In this document: positions 22,201-33,646 of the stretch, in pieces
How positions within the stretch are numbered: position 1 is the first letter of the stretch
How the letters are laid out: each line of letters opens with the position of its first letter
The notes under the pieces: model-generated
What the model was told of the DNA's origin: nothing
Seen by the model: only the letters and a program-made list of their open reading frames with translations
The model's database searches: none
Source: Bathelium albidoporum
Taxonomy: Eukaryota; Ascomycota; Dothideomycetes; Trypetheliales; Trypetheliaceae
Direction: 5' to 3'
NCBI GenBank assembly: GCA_021031095.1
Contig: JAGFVP010000071.1
Span: 1-64,000 of the forward strand
Length of the DNA: 64,000 bases
Translations under genes and position numbers: made by a program

Positions 22201-24463
22201 TCAGAGGTAAAGGCAATTTGGATTTTACTGGTATCCAGAATCATCATTGACACGTGCCGGGCAGATGATTTCTTCGATTCGATTGAGCATGACTTGAGCT
22301 GTATATCGGCCCATGAAGACAGCACATCGAGTTCATCACGCAAGTACCTTCAGGTGTTAGCAGATCTCCAGGGAATACCACTTGCCGTCTTCAAGCGCAA
22401 CCGAAGGGAGCAGCTCCTGGACTCCGTCACTGATTCCCTTGTTCAAAAAGAGCCGGATCATCATCGCAATGAAACGTATCAGCACCGCCTTGGTTTGGTG
22501 GTCAGACTGATGCAAGTCCCGAATGCAACTGCTGACCTGGTAAGTCTTGCATTGTGAATAAGATATAGGTCTGATAAAGAACAGAGTACAAATTTCATGA
22601 CGTTATGGAAAATCGCCAGCGTCTTGGATGACGTTCATGAATCAACAGATTTGCTTGATCCTGTTTATGATAACTTCGAAGAGCTAGCAAGGCTGGTATT
22701 TGGGTACGTTATTTTTCCATCTTTCGTTTCCCTGAGCACTTGCCAATGAAGTCAGGCACCATTTGTCGACTATAGATCAGAGTCGTAGCCACGATTATCT
22801 CATAGGCCACCTTCGCCACGCAAAACAGGCCTTGAAGGGAAGTTGCTCCAACAAGATCAGGCCAGGCACGATAAGATTGTTGACTGCGGTTCTCTCATTG
22901 TTGGAAAATTCCAAAGCAAGCGTAGCGCTTCTAGGTTCGGCCGAAGAAATTGAAGCTGTCGTCTGCGCCTACATCGACACAATTGGCGAAGTTTTCCAAG
23001 TTGGGGCAGATACTCCTGATGGCTCGTCTCAAACGATGGCACTCGGAGCAGCGTTTATAGCTATCTCAAGACTCCACAAAGTCATCGTCATCCATGGCAT
23101 CAGCTCTGAATCTGGCGGTACGTGTGAGAATATGTTGAATTTTAGGATGCTAAGAAATCTACAGATCACAATACCTTGAAAACTATCGAAGTTTTGATGC
23201 AGAAATGGCTTAACAAGGCTCTTGAAGAGCAGCCAGCAACAGACGCCTATCTACATCTCCTTTGCCTGGCGTTCCAAGCACTTGCAGAACGAACAGTTAG
23301 CAAAGGGGGCTCTGTCAACTTAGGGACGATTTCGACATTGCTTAGCCATAGTATGTGCAGATCTACATCTACGAACGAACTCATCTAACGTAGATAGATT
23401 TGCGCATATCCGACCGTTTTCTCGTTCTCGGTGCTTTCCAAAGAGGGCTTCATACTCTCGACATGCAGAGCAGATATGCTCTATGTCATGAGCTCCTCTC
23501 GTCTGAAGAAGAATTATCGAGCGACCGTTCATCGCTTTTGCGAGTGCTCTTGACATCTCTCGAATGTCAGAGTTACCCATTCCACTTTGAATACAAAACC
23601 TATCGCTGACTGGCCACAGTTGAGAAAGAGGGCACATCCAATACCTCAGCCGATCGGCGCATGCTCCTTCCTGCGCTGTGTGATCAACTACTGAAGGCGA
23701 ATGATGTGCAGACGTTCTCCGAGCTCTCAGATTGCCTCCTACTGGTCTTGCGAGAAAAGGTAAGGCGATACTTAAGTACAGTTGAACTGCTTGCTGATGA
23801 TTCCAGCGCTGGCTTGTTTCTCAAAATGGTATTGATACAAATACTTCGACGCTTCTCACATTCAGTAGCTCTGCCGGACCTCGTCTTCCTGCATCTTCAA
23901 GCAGAGTGATATATCGCCGACTCTGTGCCATCCTCCATGCCGCAATCAACCGACACCGCGCGAACTTTGGTGGCCGCCTTGAGCTCCTACTTCCATTGCT
24001 CGCCAACCTCCTTGGTGCCCTGTTCATTCCGGACATCCGCTCTTACTCAGCCCGCTTGCGCACGCCACCCTGGCTTACTCACAGTACGGCAGGGTTTGGC
24101 GCAGAGGAAGGAGCGGCTTTTGCTAGCTTGATAACGTCACTTTGTGAGCCGACCGTGTCTTCAGTGACAGCATCCAAGCGTCGCCGTGAGAACCTAGGCC
24201 TGACAGACAAGACTCGAAAAGCACGCGACTACGCAGGTCGGTTCGTGCAGGACCTGTTGACGGAGTTCTGTCAAGCTCAGTTAACGGGCAGACTCATACC
24301 TGGAGCGAGAAAGAGACTGATGCCAGCGATCTACGCTGCGATTAGCGTGGTGAGCGAGGATGGGCTTAGGGCAATGAATGCATCTATGGACGGTAGCACA
24401 CGGGCACTGTGGAAAAGCTTGTACGATGATTGGAGGAGGTTCGGCGTATCCAAGGAGCGATAG
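19273..24463 (+). CDS. URB2: Nucleolar pre-ribosomal factor Urb2/Npa2
   Basis: Urb2 acts in early 60S pre-ribosome assembly in the nucleolus. There are eleven exons: 19273-19550, 19606-20155, 20215-22009, 22054-22206, 22265-22539, 22585-22703, 22756-23117, 23165-23350, 23398-23565, 23620-23759 and 23807-24463, giving 1560 residues with frame kept throughout. Diagnostic parts are ITPEAWRWLRLICQNLP near the N-terminus and the Urb2 C-terminal domain: ELLLPLLANLLGALF, then ASLITSLCEPTVSSVT, then MNASMDGSTRALWKSLYDDW. The protein is otherwise helical-repeat-like. Exon 3/4 is the weak point: a 44-bp intron (GTATAT to CTCAG) was chosen by phase. ATG 19273 is the first in frame. Confidence 0.85.
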
Positions 24464-24870
24464 ACCTGACTGTTCCTGGAGGTTCAACAAGTACAGTGAT
24501 TGCACTCAATTGAGGACTTTGAGAATTCAATCTTGCGTTTCACAGCGGTTGTTGGGCAGCGTCAATGGACCCTCCCTCTGTCGCAGGCCGGAAGGGTGGG
24601 AAAGTGGGCGGTGACGCAAGACGTTGAATGCCCCGCCGGCCCGCTCCCCACCCTGGCCCTTGGTCGGTACAGCAAAAGCCCAGCTCTTAATGGATCTAAA
24701 TTTTCGGTACTTTCAACTGCCTCCTATATATTCCGAGACTTTATTCTTCGGAATTGCATCATATTCCACGCCAGTCTCCCCGAATCTTCTTGCCCCGTAC
24801 TCCACCAAAGCCACGATCAAACTCCTTCGGTTAATCCGCGTCCTTCCAAGCCAGTTGTCCAGTAAGCACC
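24464..24870. promoter_or_regulatory. FBA1 promoter
   Basis: These 407 bp include a TATATAT at 24725-24731, about 146 bp before the FBA1 start codon, and C-rich stretches typical of strongly expressed fungal genes. No separate gene is seen. Confidence 0.5.
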
Positions 24871-26116
24871 ATGGGTGTCAAAGATGTCCTCAAGCGTAAG
24901 GAGGGCGTCATTGTAGGCGAGGATGTAAAAAACGTAAGTGCCTCGACGCAATTGAAAGTGTGGAAATCTAACCTTTCCGCCTCATCCCAGCTTTTCAAGT
25001 ACGCCCAAGAGCACAACTTCGCCATCCCCGCAATCAACGTAACTTCTTCCTCCACGGTTGTCGGCGCGCTCGAAGCTGCCAGAGACGCCAAATCTCCAAT
25101 CATCCTCCAAACTTCTCAAGGTGGTGCAGCATATTTTGCTGGAAAAGGCGTTGCAAATGACAAGCAGCAGGCTTCAATAGCAGGAGCTACGGCTGCTGCT
25201 CTGTTCATCCGCAGCATTGCTCCGATCTATGGCATACCGGTGGTCATGCACACCGACCACTGCGCAAAGAAGCTTTTGCCGTGGCTGGATGGTATGCTGG
25301 ACGCCGATGAGGCTTACTTCAAAGAGCATGGCGAACCATTGTTCAGCTCTCACATGATCGACTTGTCTGAGGAGCCAGTCGAGTACAACATCCAAACCAC
25401 TAAGAAGTATCTCGAGCGAGCAGCACCATTGAAGCAATGGTTGGAAATGGTGTGTCTGGTGATTGTTGGCTCCAGGGCTATTGCTGCTGACACTCGATTT
25501 AGGAAATCGGTATTACCGGCGGTGAAGAAGACGGTGTGAATAATGAGGACGTGGACAACAACTCTCTCTATACCCAGCCAGAGGACATTTATGAGATTTA
25601 CAAGACTCTGTCACCTGTCAGCCCCTATTTCTCCATCGCCGCTGGTTTCGGCAATGTTCACGGTGTGTACAAACCTGGCAATGTGAAGCTGCACCCAGAG
25701 CTGCTCAAGAAGCACCAGAATTACGTCAAAGAACAGTGAGTTTCTCACCAAGCATGATCCCGGCCCAGCTAAGTCATGTGCTCCCCAGAACCAAGTCATC
25801 GGACGACAAGCCCGTGTTCCTCGTCTTCCACGGCGGCTCCGGCTCTTCCAAACAAGAATACCTTGATGCCATTAGCTATGGTGTCGTGAAAGTCAACCTC
25901 GACACTGATCTCCAGTGGGCTTATCTCACGGGTATCCGTGACTACGTCCTCAACAAGAAGGACTACGTTATGTCTCAGGTCGGCAACCCAGACGGACCCG
26001 ATAAGCCCAACAAGAAGTACTACGACCCGCGTGTGTGGGTTCGCGAGGGTGAGAAAACCATGAGCGCGCGTGTCGCGGAAGCCCTCAAGGACTTCAACAC
26101 TGCTGGTCAGGTCTAA
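24871..26116 (+). CDS. FBA1: Class II fructose-bisphosphate aldolase
   Basis: This cytosolic zinc aldolase interconverts fructose 1,6-bisphosphate with DHAP and glyceraldehyde 3-phosphate in glycolysis and gluconeogenesis. There are four exons: 24871-24933, 24991-25449, 25503-25735 and 25789-26116, giving 360 residues, as in yeast Fba1. Metal-site motifs are present: VVMHTDHCAKKLLPW, the GFGNVHGVYKPGNV histidine and FHGGSGSS. The EIGITGGEEDGV loop and the DTDLQWAYLTGIRDY dimer/phosphate segment are intact. Codon use is C-rich, consistent with high expression. Confidence 0.96.
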
Positions 26117-27320
26117 ATGCGACGGATTGGGAAAGGACTTAATCTGGAAGTACGTAGTAAAGTGCCACGAGAATCCATAGCGAATAAATGCAAGGCAAAG
26201 AGTTCCTCACCTGATTCTGCACGCATGTCTCACCCCTCCATGCCTGTTTTCGGTGCTCTATGTATTTTAGTCTGATGATCCAACGCCCGACGTATGAGAT
26301 AGGGATTCAATGAGGCTCTGCTGCAGCCAATACGCTGGTCCCGTAAGCGATGCTCTCAGCATGCTGGCTTGCCCTGTTGTTCACTCGCTCAATGCAATGC
26401 AGTACGCCCGACAGTAGTACGCGGGGTACTTGAAGTTAAAGGCGGAAATTACCTTGACTTGAGGAGTAAACATTGTCATCTGAGCCATCTGCTCGCAATG
26501 GCACAGCGAACCAATGCACTGGGATAAGGGAGGCCAGTAAAGTCAGTGCAATCTAAGGAACATGATCCCATGGAAAAGTCCATAGTACCAATAGGTGCTG
26601 GCTCCATTGGGTCAATCGGACGACCTTGGCGGGCACACCTTGAAATATTTTGAGCCTCATTGCATTGTCACACATTTGACCACTAAGGCAAACTCCGCGT
26701 GGCAGGTACACCAGCCGACCTGTCAGCGCAGTCCGATTGGCTACATGCGTTTTTCAGAGGCTTGGGAAGAGCTCCGCGACAGCCGTATTACTGCTTACCA
26801 TTCGTTCCGTTGTCATCAGCTACTGCATTGTCCGGCCTAGCAGTGCGACCCTCCTAAGCCACACTAAGAAGCAGAGAGCTGGATATTCTAAGCGCGCTTA
26901 TTTTTTACTAGATGAGCCTTGACGCGCAAGGCTTCGTACAATGTCAAATGCAAGGCTAGAACATGAACCTTCTCCGCCGACAGAGCCAACCGGCACTAGA
27001 GAAGGCGATCTCTAGTGGGCCGCACTGCATAACAAGGAGTAATTTGCTTCCTTCAGCAGGTAGGTTTGTTCGTAGGGTTGCGGCTCCCCAAATGAGGCTC
27101 TTTTTACAGGAGCATCAAAAGGCTACATTCCTACGCGTTTGTGGACCTCAATCACAACCGCTTTTATTTCAGTCATCATCAGCTTCCTTTGGAAATCAGA
27201 ATAAGCCTGACTTTCTATTATAAGCTGGCTGACTCTATGATGTGTATTGGTGAACGACTTTTCTTTTCGCCTACGTCTGTTGAATTCCTGGAAGGTTAAC
27301 TATCTGCATCTCTTCTACGC
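26117..27320. other. Intergenic, FBA1 to F-box gene
   Basis: These 1.2 kb contain no supported gene. Short open frames (maximum about 86 codons) show no domain, and no repeats or tRNA-like folds were noticed. Confidence 0.4.
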
Positions 27321-29276
27321 ATGCCCATCACTCTTGACAGACTACCATTCGATGTCGTCTTTCGTGTTGCACACTTTCTAGGCGTCGAGGACCTCTGCTG
27401 TCTTGGGGCCACGTGCAAGCATTTCAGCCTCATCATTGCGGGAGAGCCAATATGCCGCCAGGCAGTCGAGGTACGCCCCCAGCTTAGTCAGGAAAGCTAA
27501 AGCTAAAGCGAGTGCCAGAGATTTGCCACTTTTACTTTGGAGGCGACAGATGCACGTCGTAGGCGGCGGCAGTACGTTCGAGCATTTCGCCGGCTGTTCG
27601 AGCGACGGACTGGCTTTGCAACGCTTCAACCCAGCTCCTGTGGCGTGCTTGCGTCCGCCTCCGAGTTCATATACTCAAAGGGCATGCTGTGTTACATACG
27701 AGGACTTGACATCAGGCTTTTGGACATTCACCAATCCTCTGACTCCGAAACTGTGCTATCCATACCGCGAGTACTCCAGCAGGCAGATCGCGAGTTTGAT
27801 GGAGCTTTCACTCGCGTGACTTTGTTGAATTACAGCGAAGGCGTTCTTTCTATTTTGGTGGAGGACGATCGAGATACACATGGCTGGCTTGTCATTCTCC
27901 GGATGGATCACGTGCAGAGGCCAATCACGAGGAGAGTGGATTCATCATACCGGATTTTTGTTGCCAATGATAGTCGCTACCTATACGTTGCCACACATTC
28001 TGAGATCGGCAGCCATGGTCATCACGAATGGGTTGTCCACAGCATCAGTCTCTCTGATGAACCCACCTTGGCCGAGGAAAACGGGGTGCAGCTCCGGAAT
28101 CTCGTTGGTGGCGATATTGGCAGTAACGTAGCCTTTACTATCCACAACGGCTACTTCTACGCCCTTTCCAACGTGACCTCGTTCGAGCTCGAAGAGATTG
28201 ACTACACATCCTTCTACACGTGCATGCGCTTCCCCCTCGACCAGCCCTCCCAAGAACATCTCAGCGTTGTCGACGACATCTACCGCCGCCAGCACAGCGA
28301 GGGTGCCATCAACGACTCCTGGACCGACCTCGGCCTGCAAGTCTGCGAACAGACCAACGCCCTCTTCATCGTCGAGGCCCGCCGCGAATATCTCGGCAAC
28401 ACCAGCGCCCACCAGCGCACGTACTACATCCAGCCTGTTCCCTTCAACACCACCGGCTCGGATGAGGACTCACCCTACTACCCGACCTGGCTTTCGCCCG
28501 CCCTCCCCACCGCCTCCTCCAGCACCGTCGCCCGCTACCCCGCCAACGACGTCTACATCCCCCTCCTCACACCAGTCGACAAACCGCGCTACGCCCAGCC
28601 CCGCGCGCGCCTACCCCGTGAAACCCATCCCGAGTACTGCGAGCCCCCATCATCTTCGCCTCCGTCCGGCGGCGTGCCCGAGTTTCTGCTCTGGCAGACC
28701 AAGTTCCGCGCCTACTCCCTTGCTGCGTCCACCTTCCTCGATATCGTTGAAGACAACGATAGCGATGGCATTGGTGGGACGAAGCCGTGTCTGCGGCTCC
28801 GAGGCGCCGGCCGTCGGTTGGCGAGTCCGTTGGATGAAGAAGGCAGGCTGAGGCAGCCGGACGGCCGGGGCCCAGAAACGGGGCCGGTGATGGAGGGGAG
28901 CGAGGAGCGGTTTGTATATGGGCGTGTGCGAATGTGGCCTCCGCGACGGGGAGAATCGAAGGGGAAGGGCAAGGCCGAGGAGCAAGGGGAGGAGGTTGTT
29001 CTCCCGTATGGAAGGGTGGTGAAGGCTGTAATGGATGAACGGTCATTGGTGTATGGGGTTGAGGGCTCTGGTGGGAGCGGTGGCGAGAAGATTGTGTTAG
29101 TTAATTTTGATCCAGGGATTCGGATTGGAAAGCCGGTCGGCGTTGGGCGGTCGATGGAACAAGTCGGCGATGGGGTGACAAAAGGCAAAGGTCGTGTACC
29201 AGGAGGAGAGAGCGTAGGGAATGGGTTGATGTGGAGAGAAGAGGCACAGCATGTCAGATTAGTGGAGCATACGTAG
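27321..29276 (+). CDS. F-box domain protein (uncharacterised fungal family)
   Basis: This is a probable SCF ubiquitin-ligase adaptor of unknown substrate. Exons are 27321-27470 and 27543-29276, giving 627 residues. Exon 1 encodes the F-box: LDRLPFDVVFRVAHFLGVED, then LCCLGATCKHFSLII. The intron starts GTACGC and ends TTTGGAG, keeping frame. After it comes RRRRRQYVRAFRRLFERRTGF, a motif I associate with a widespread Pezizomycotina F-box family. The following body is beta-rich with LLDIHQSS and YLYVATHS segments and could be a propeller. The C-terminal third is low-complexity, rich in Gly, Arg and Glu. The function is unknown. A longer acceptor choice is possible, but phase favours this one. 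Confidence 0.75.
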
Positions 29277-29796
29277 TGATTGCTTGCATTCAGCCCGAAG
29301 AGGAAGATGTTAATATGTGGTCCGGAATCAAACGATGATGCAACAGTATGCGAAGCAAGATGCATGTAATCAGCCGTACTTCTATTGATCCTGCCAAGCT
29401 AGCTTTATGAGCTTTTCCTAACAATTCCAGCTTTGGGGTTTAATGACTGTTCCGCTGTAATACCCCAATGAAATCTCAGATACCCGACCAAAACTGGGAA
29501 GTTCTCGTTGCCTGTATCCCTTTCGCAGACTCCTTTGATAATGCTAGATAGTAAGCAAGACCAATCCAACGCCTTCAACAACCCAATCGCATTCTTCAAT
29601 GCTTTGCTTATCCCCCAGTTCAGAGGGCATCCTGCACCGCAACGCCTGGAACGTATTCATCCGAAGAAAACCCATCGACAAATCTCCCCACCGACAAGGC
29701 TGCGTCCGGTTCTCCACATGCATCCGTCCTGCTCCGCATCTCTGCTCATCATAACCCCACCCCCACATCCGCCAAACCGCCCCTTGCCCTTTCTTG
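29277..29796. other. Convergent 3' interval
   Basis: These 520 bp lie between the F-box gene and the Gln-rich gene. No gene is supported. Confidence 0.45.
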
Positions 29797-30315
29797 TCAC
29801 AGCTCGACCCCCTCCATATCCCGCATCAGACAGGCCACCTGCGCGCGCTTCGCCGCCTCTGCCACGAGCGTGAAGTCGCGCAGGAAAGGTGCGGTTTCCG
29901 GCTGCGGCATCGCGGATCCCTGCGCGCCCTGTTGCTGATACTGCTGGGGATGCTGCTGCTGCTGCTGATACTGCCAGTGGGCAGTGGCCTGCATATGATT
30001 GGGCTGCGGCTGGGTGAAGTACGACTGCTGCTGGGGCTGCATAAAGTATGACTGCTGCGAGCCGGTGCCGTTAACCTGCTGCTGCTGCTGCTGCTGTGGA
30101 TGGAAGGCTTGCTGCGCAGCTGGTCCAGGGGGGAAGGAAGCGAAGGGTGGGTGGTCGTGGAAATTGGCGGGCGATGGGAGAGGCGCTGAGGCCGTGGACG
30201 GGTTGCGGTCAAGAGGGGGTTGGAGGGAGGGCATGGTAGCCATGGAGGCGGAGGAGGAGAGCGAGGAGACGCTGCTGGAGGTGTGGAAAGCGGTGGAGTT
30301 GGTGGCAGAGTCCAT
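29797..30315 (-). CDS. Gln-rich protein with conserved-looking C-terminus, function unknown
   Basis: I do not recognise a named family. The frame gives 172 residues from the ATG at 30315. It is open further upstream, to a Met at 30426, which would give 209 residues. A Ser-rich N-terminus is followed by Pro-rich sequence and poly-Gln tracts (seven CAG codons at 30096-30076). It ends in a compact, amphipathic, probably structured tail: FLRDFTLVAEAAKRAQVACL, then MRDMEGVEL. The tail looks like the constrained part and may be a short interaction helix. It is head to head with KTI12. Function is not assigned. Confidence 0.6.
   Translation of the reverse strand: MDSATNSTAFHTSSSVSSLSSSASMATMPSLQPPLDRNPSTASAPLPSPANFHDHPPFASFPPGPAAQQAFHPQQQQQQQVNGTGSQQSYFMQPQQQSYFTQPQPNHMQATAHWQYQQQQQHPQQYQQQGAQGSAMPQPETAPFLRDFTLVAEAAKRAQVACLMRDMEGVEL
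30076..30096. repeat. CTG/CAG triplet repeat (7 units)
   Basis: Seven uninterrupted CTG triplets on the plus strand encode the poly-Gln run of the minus-strand Gln-rich protein. Further interrupted CAG-type tracts follow at about 29938-29970. Confidence 0.85.
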
Positions 30316-30981
30316 GATTATCGGAGGATGGACCGGAAGGAACGAGAGAGTGTATGAATGAAGCGAAAGGGGATAAGAGGAGGCCACTGGATGGCAGAAG
30401 ATAGAGTCCTGCTGAGGTAGAGACAAAGCGGTCTCGTTGTGATGCGCTCTTTCGTCGGGTTCGTGAGAGGCGCACGTGCGAGTCCTTTAATCAAGCAGAG
30501 ACCGTGACCAGGGCTTGCTGAAAGCTTGCGGCAGGGCAAGTGGTATTTAGGCAGGTCATGCAAACTGCCTCGAGGCCAAGGTCACACGTTCGAAAAGTGA
30601 AGCAAAAGCACGCAGCTACGGGCCAAGGCGTCGGCGTCTGGAGGGAGGGCACACGACTGGCTGCGAGAAATGGCCGAGGAGGATGATGACGCCGGACGGG
30701 TTGTCTTGGGCCAGCTGTTGCTTGGCCGCCCCAGTCGCCCTTTCCCTCTTCCGCCTGCCGCTCCTTCTCCACATCCACTTGCCCACGCACCCGTCTAAGT
30801 CTAGCTGGGGTAGGTTCTTGCCTCATCGGGTGCTGGGCAAACCCCACGTTTCATCCGAACACCTCCCCCACGACCGCCTTCGCTTTCTGCCGCATCCACC
30901 GCGTCATCTCCAACAATTCGCCGAAGCTGCTCGTCCGCTCCACTATCTTGTTTCGACACGAATTGGCGTTTCTGTTTGCGA
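30316..30981. promoter_or_regulatory. Divergent Gln-rich gene/KTI12 promoter region
   Basis: This 666-bp head-to-head interval may include a long 5' leader of either gene. Pyrimidine-rich tracts lie 5' of KTI12. No separate gene is supported. Confidence 0.45.
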
Positions 30982-31999
30982 ATGCCTGTAAGTCGCCCCT
31001 GCGTCAGCGTTCCTGGCCCTCACATCCTATTCCCCCTTCCCCCCTTGTGTCAGCCGTCGTCCGATCTCGGGCTAAGCAAAAGCTGGCCAAGCGCAGCTCA
31101 TTCTCATCTCAGGCTTCCCATCCGCGGGCAAGACCTACCGGGCCAACCAGCTGCACTCCGCCTTCCAGGCCAAGATCCTCAGCAGTAGCAGCAGCTCCAC
31201 CGACGACGCCCGCATTGCGCGACTCACCGTGCACCTCGTCAATGACGAAAGCCTAGGACTGGCGCGCGACGTCTACCACGCCGCCCGGCCGGAGAAAGAT
31301 GCGCGGGCAGCAGCATACTCGGCGGTCAAACGCCTGCTGGGCCGGGATGCGATTGTCATTGCCGACGGCTTGAATTACATCAAGGGCTTCCGCTACCAGC
31401 TGTACTGCGAGGCCAAGGCGGTGCACACCCCGAGCTGCGTCGTCCACGTTGGCACGCCCGAGGCCAAGTGTCGCGAGATCAACCGCGCGCTCTTGCAGGA
31501 TGCGTCGCGGCCGGGGGGTTACGCCGAGGATGACTTTGATAATCTCGTGTTTCGATACGAGGAACCGAATGGCATGACGCGATGGGATAGCCCGTTGTTC
31601 ACGGTCTTGTATGAGGACGAACAGCCGCCCATTGACGACATATGGGACGCGCTGATAGGAAGTGATGGACAGGCCAAGGTCGTCAAGCCAAACGCAGCGA
31701 CTGTCCTTACACCTGCCGCACCATCCAATCTCCTCTACGAGCTAAACAAGACGACCTCAGAAGTTTTGGCAGCCATTACCTCTTACCAAGGCGATCATCC
31801 CGGCGAAGCCGGAGGGACTGTCAAGATACCTGGCTGTGGCGCAAATGTTGAGCTGCCAGCAGCGACAATCACCGGTCCTCAACTGCAGCGTCTTCGACGG
31901 TCGTTCGTGGCCCTAAATCGACAATACAGTTTGGATCCAGTACGACTGAAAGACCTTTTTGTGGAATATTTGAATGACGAATTTCTCAAGATTGGTTGA
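30982..31999 (+). CDS. KTI12: KTI12, Elongator-associated P-loop protein
   Basis: Kti12 binds Elongator and is needed for wobble-uridine modification of tRNA (mcm5/ncm5 U34). It resembles the tRNA kinase PSTK. Exons are 30982-30987 (ATG CCT) and 31097-31999, giving 302 residues. The joined start MPLILISGFPSAGKT puts the Walker A loop at residues 8-15. IVIADGLNYIKGFRYQLYC and TPEAKCREINR are family blocks. The C-terminal half carries LRRSFVALNRQY, then LFVEYLNDEF. The six-base first exon makes the P-loop invisible in a plain open-frame search. Confidence 0.93.
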
Positions 32000-33646
32000 C
32001 CTAGCGATAAGTTCTCCATGACTACGCTCTCAATGCTCTTCGGCAACGAATTGTGGCAGGTGGCCAGGTCTAGCTGCCAAGGAGTTTACTTCTCCAGCGA
32101 AAGCAGCGGTCTCGAGGCAAGTGGCTGAGATCAATCTAGGGTCCAGTGTGTTTATGTGGATGGCAACAACGCGGGTTGGATCAAATGGGGTCCTCATGAA
32201 AGAAGATCTGTGAGGGAATTCAAGCAATCATTTACGTCTTGATTGCAGATATCTAGGGAGCTAGAAATTGCTCCTGAACTGTAGATATCCATTGAATCAT
32301 GTTGTAGGAAGTGTCCGAAGTCTATGGACTGGAAGATCGGATCAGTTTAGTGTTTTCGGTAAATTGTCCGCAAGGACAGCGAGAGATTGGGAATATCAAG
32401 GTTGATCCTTGCATCCAGTCAATTGGATGATGTAGAAACATCAGCTTTATACTCTTGAATTAATCCAAGCACCCCTACCTTAACCAGAAGCAGCATGGGC
32501 ACTTTGAATGTTCTGCACCATTGAGCAGATATGCTCTCGTTTGAGGCTATATGATCCCTGACCAACCATAGTCGGCGAACCAATATTAACGCATTACGAC
32601 TTAAAATGCATACCTTATGTGGGGAGTCGAGATTAGATAACATGCAAATGCCGAGGTCTCCGCTCTGAAAGGCAGGTGAAAGGCAGGATAAAGGCAGGAC
32701 GCGCCAGTTCATTCAATTATCGGCCGACAGCTGTCCACTGGGTTTCGATACAATACAACGCCGCCTTAGACACCCGCAAGAGATAAGCATCAAAGCAGAA
32801 GCACAGAAACCCACATCGCCACCCATCTATGCACAGCAAATTGTGCCATGTTAACGCGAAGCCGGCCTCCCTCCAGAAGCAAAGCATCTCGAACAATTTC
32901 CCGTCCGACCTTTTCCCTTGACCCGACCAACGCCACTATATGGAGGACGTATGGCAAGATCGCAAAATGATCGCTGCCCCCATCGTCGATACTGTTTCGT
33001 TCCAAAACTCCAAAACTGCGTCCGTGCAGCCTCCATGCCTACCATGCCCTAATTTTGAGATATCCATCTTAGGAAAGGAGAAAAATGGGATAACGTGACT
33101 CTTAACGATAAGCCTAATAAGGCAAGAACCTACCAGTGAGGATGAGGTAGAAAAAGATTTCGTAAAAAAAAAGGGAAACATATGTGCATGGACAAGGAAA
33201 TATTTGTCAAGAATGTCATCCAGCATGGACAAAATGGGTTCCTGATGATATTCGGTAAAGCATCATTCCAGCACAATAGTCGAAGCAGGTTCGTCAGCTA
33301 TCGCGAGATCAGAATCGCGAACCACAGGGTATCGAGGCCCAACGACGAGGGCATAAAAGCCACGATAAAATGCTTGAACGCATATTAAGACTGTCAACCG
33401 GCTTGAAAATGCATTTTCGATGTCAGAACACCATCTGCACCATCTTCCCTCTGGAAAAGATTGCATTGACAGTCAGGTTGATGGTCTTGACGAATTCCAA
33501 TACCCTATCCTCGTGGGCTTCCAGGAAGTCTGTAGCAAGATGAGGACCCGCCCCGTCTATATCTCTAAGCACCAAGAAGAGTCTCGCAAGTTCTAACACA
33601 ACTGGATCAGCGCACAGAAACACCAGTGTACTTTTCGTGGGAGTCT
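32000..33646. other. Intergenic, KTI12 to copper-fist gene
   Basis: These 1.65 kb lie between two convergent genes with no supported gene. Three copies of AAAGGCAGG lie at 32668-32699. A 75-codon minus-strand frame at 33423-33650 abuts the copper-fist stop and is noted separately. Confidence 0.4.
32668..32699. repeat. Three copies of AAAGGCAGG
   Basis: Short direct repeats with 2-3-bp spacers. There is no evident function. Confidence 0.6.

Noticed and set aside
28198..28851. 217-codon plus-strand frame rich in Pro, Ser and Thr
   Set aside because: It is a shadow frame inside exon 2 of the F-box gene, caused by high GC at third positions. The -3 frames there are also shadows.
32668..32699. 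Possible CRISPR-like short repeats
   Set aside because: There are only three 9-bp copies with 2-3-bp spacers, in a eukaryotic intergenic region.
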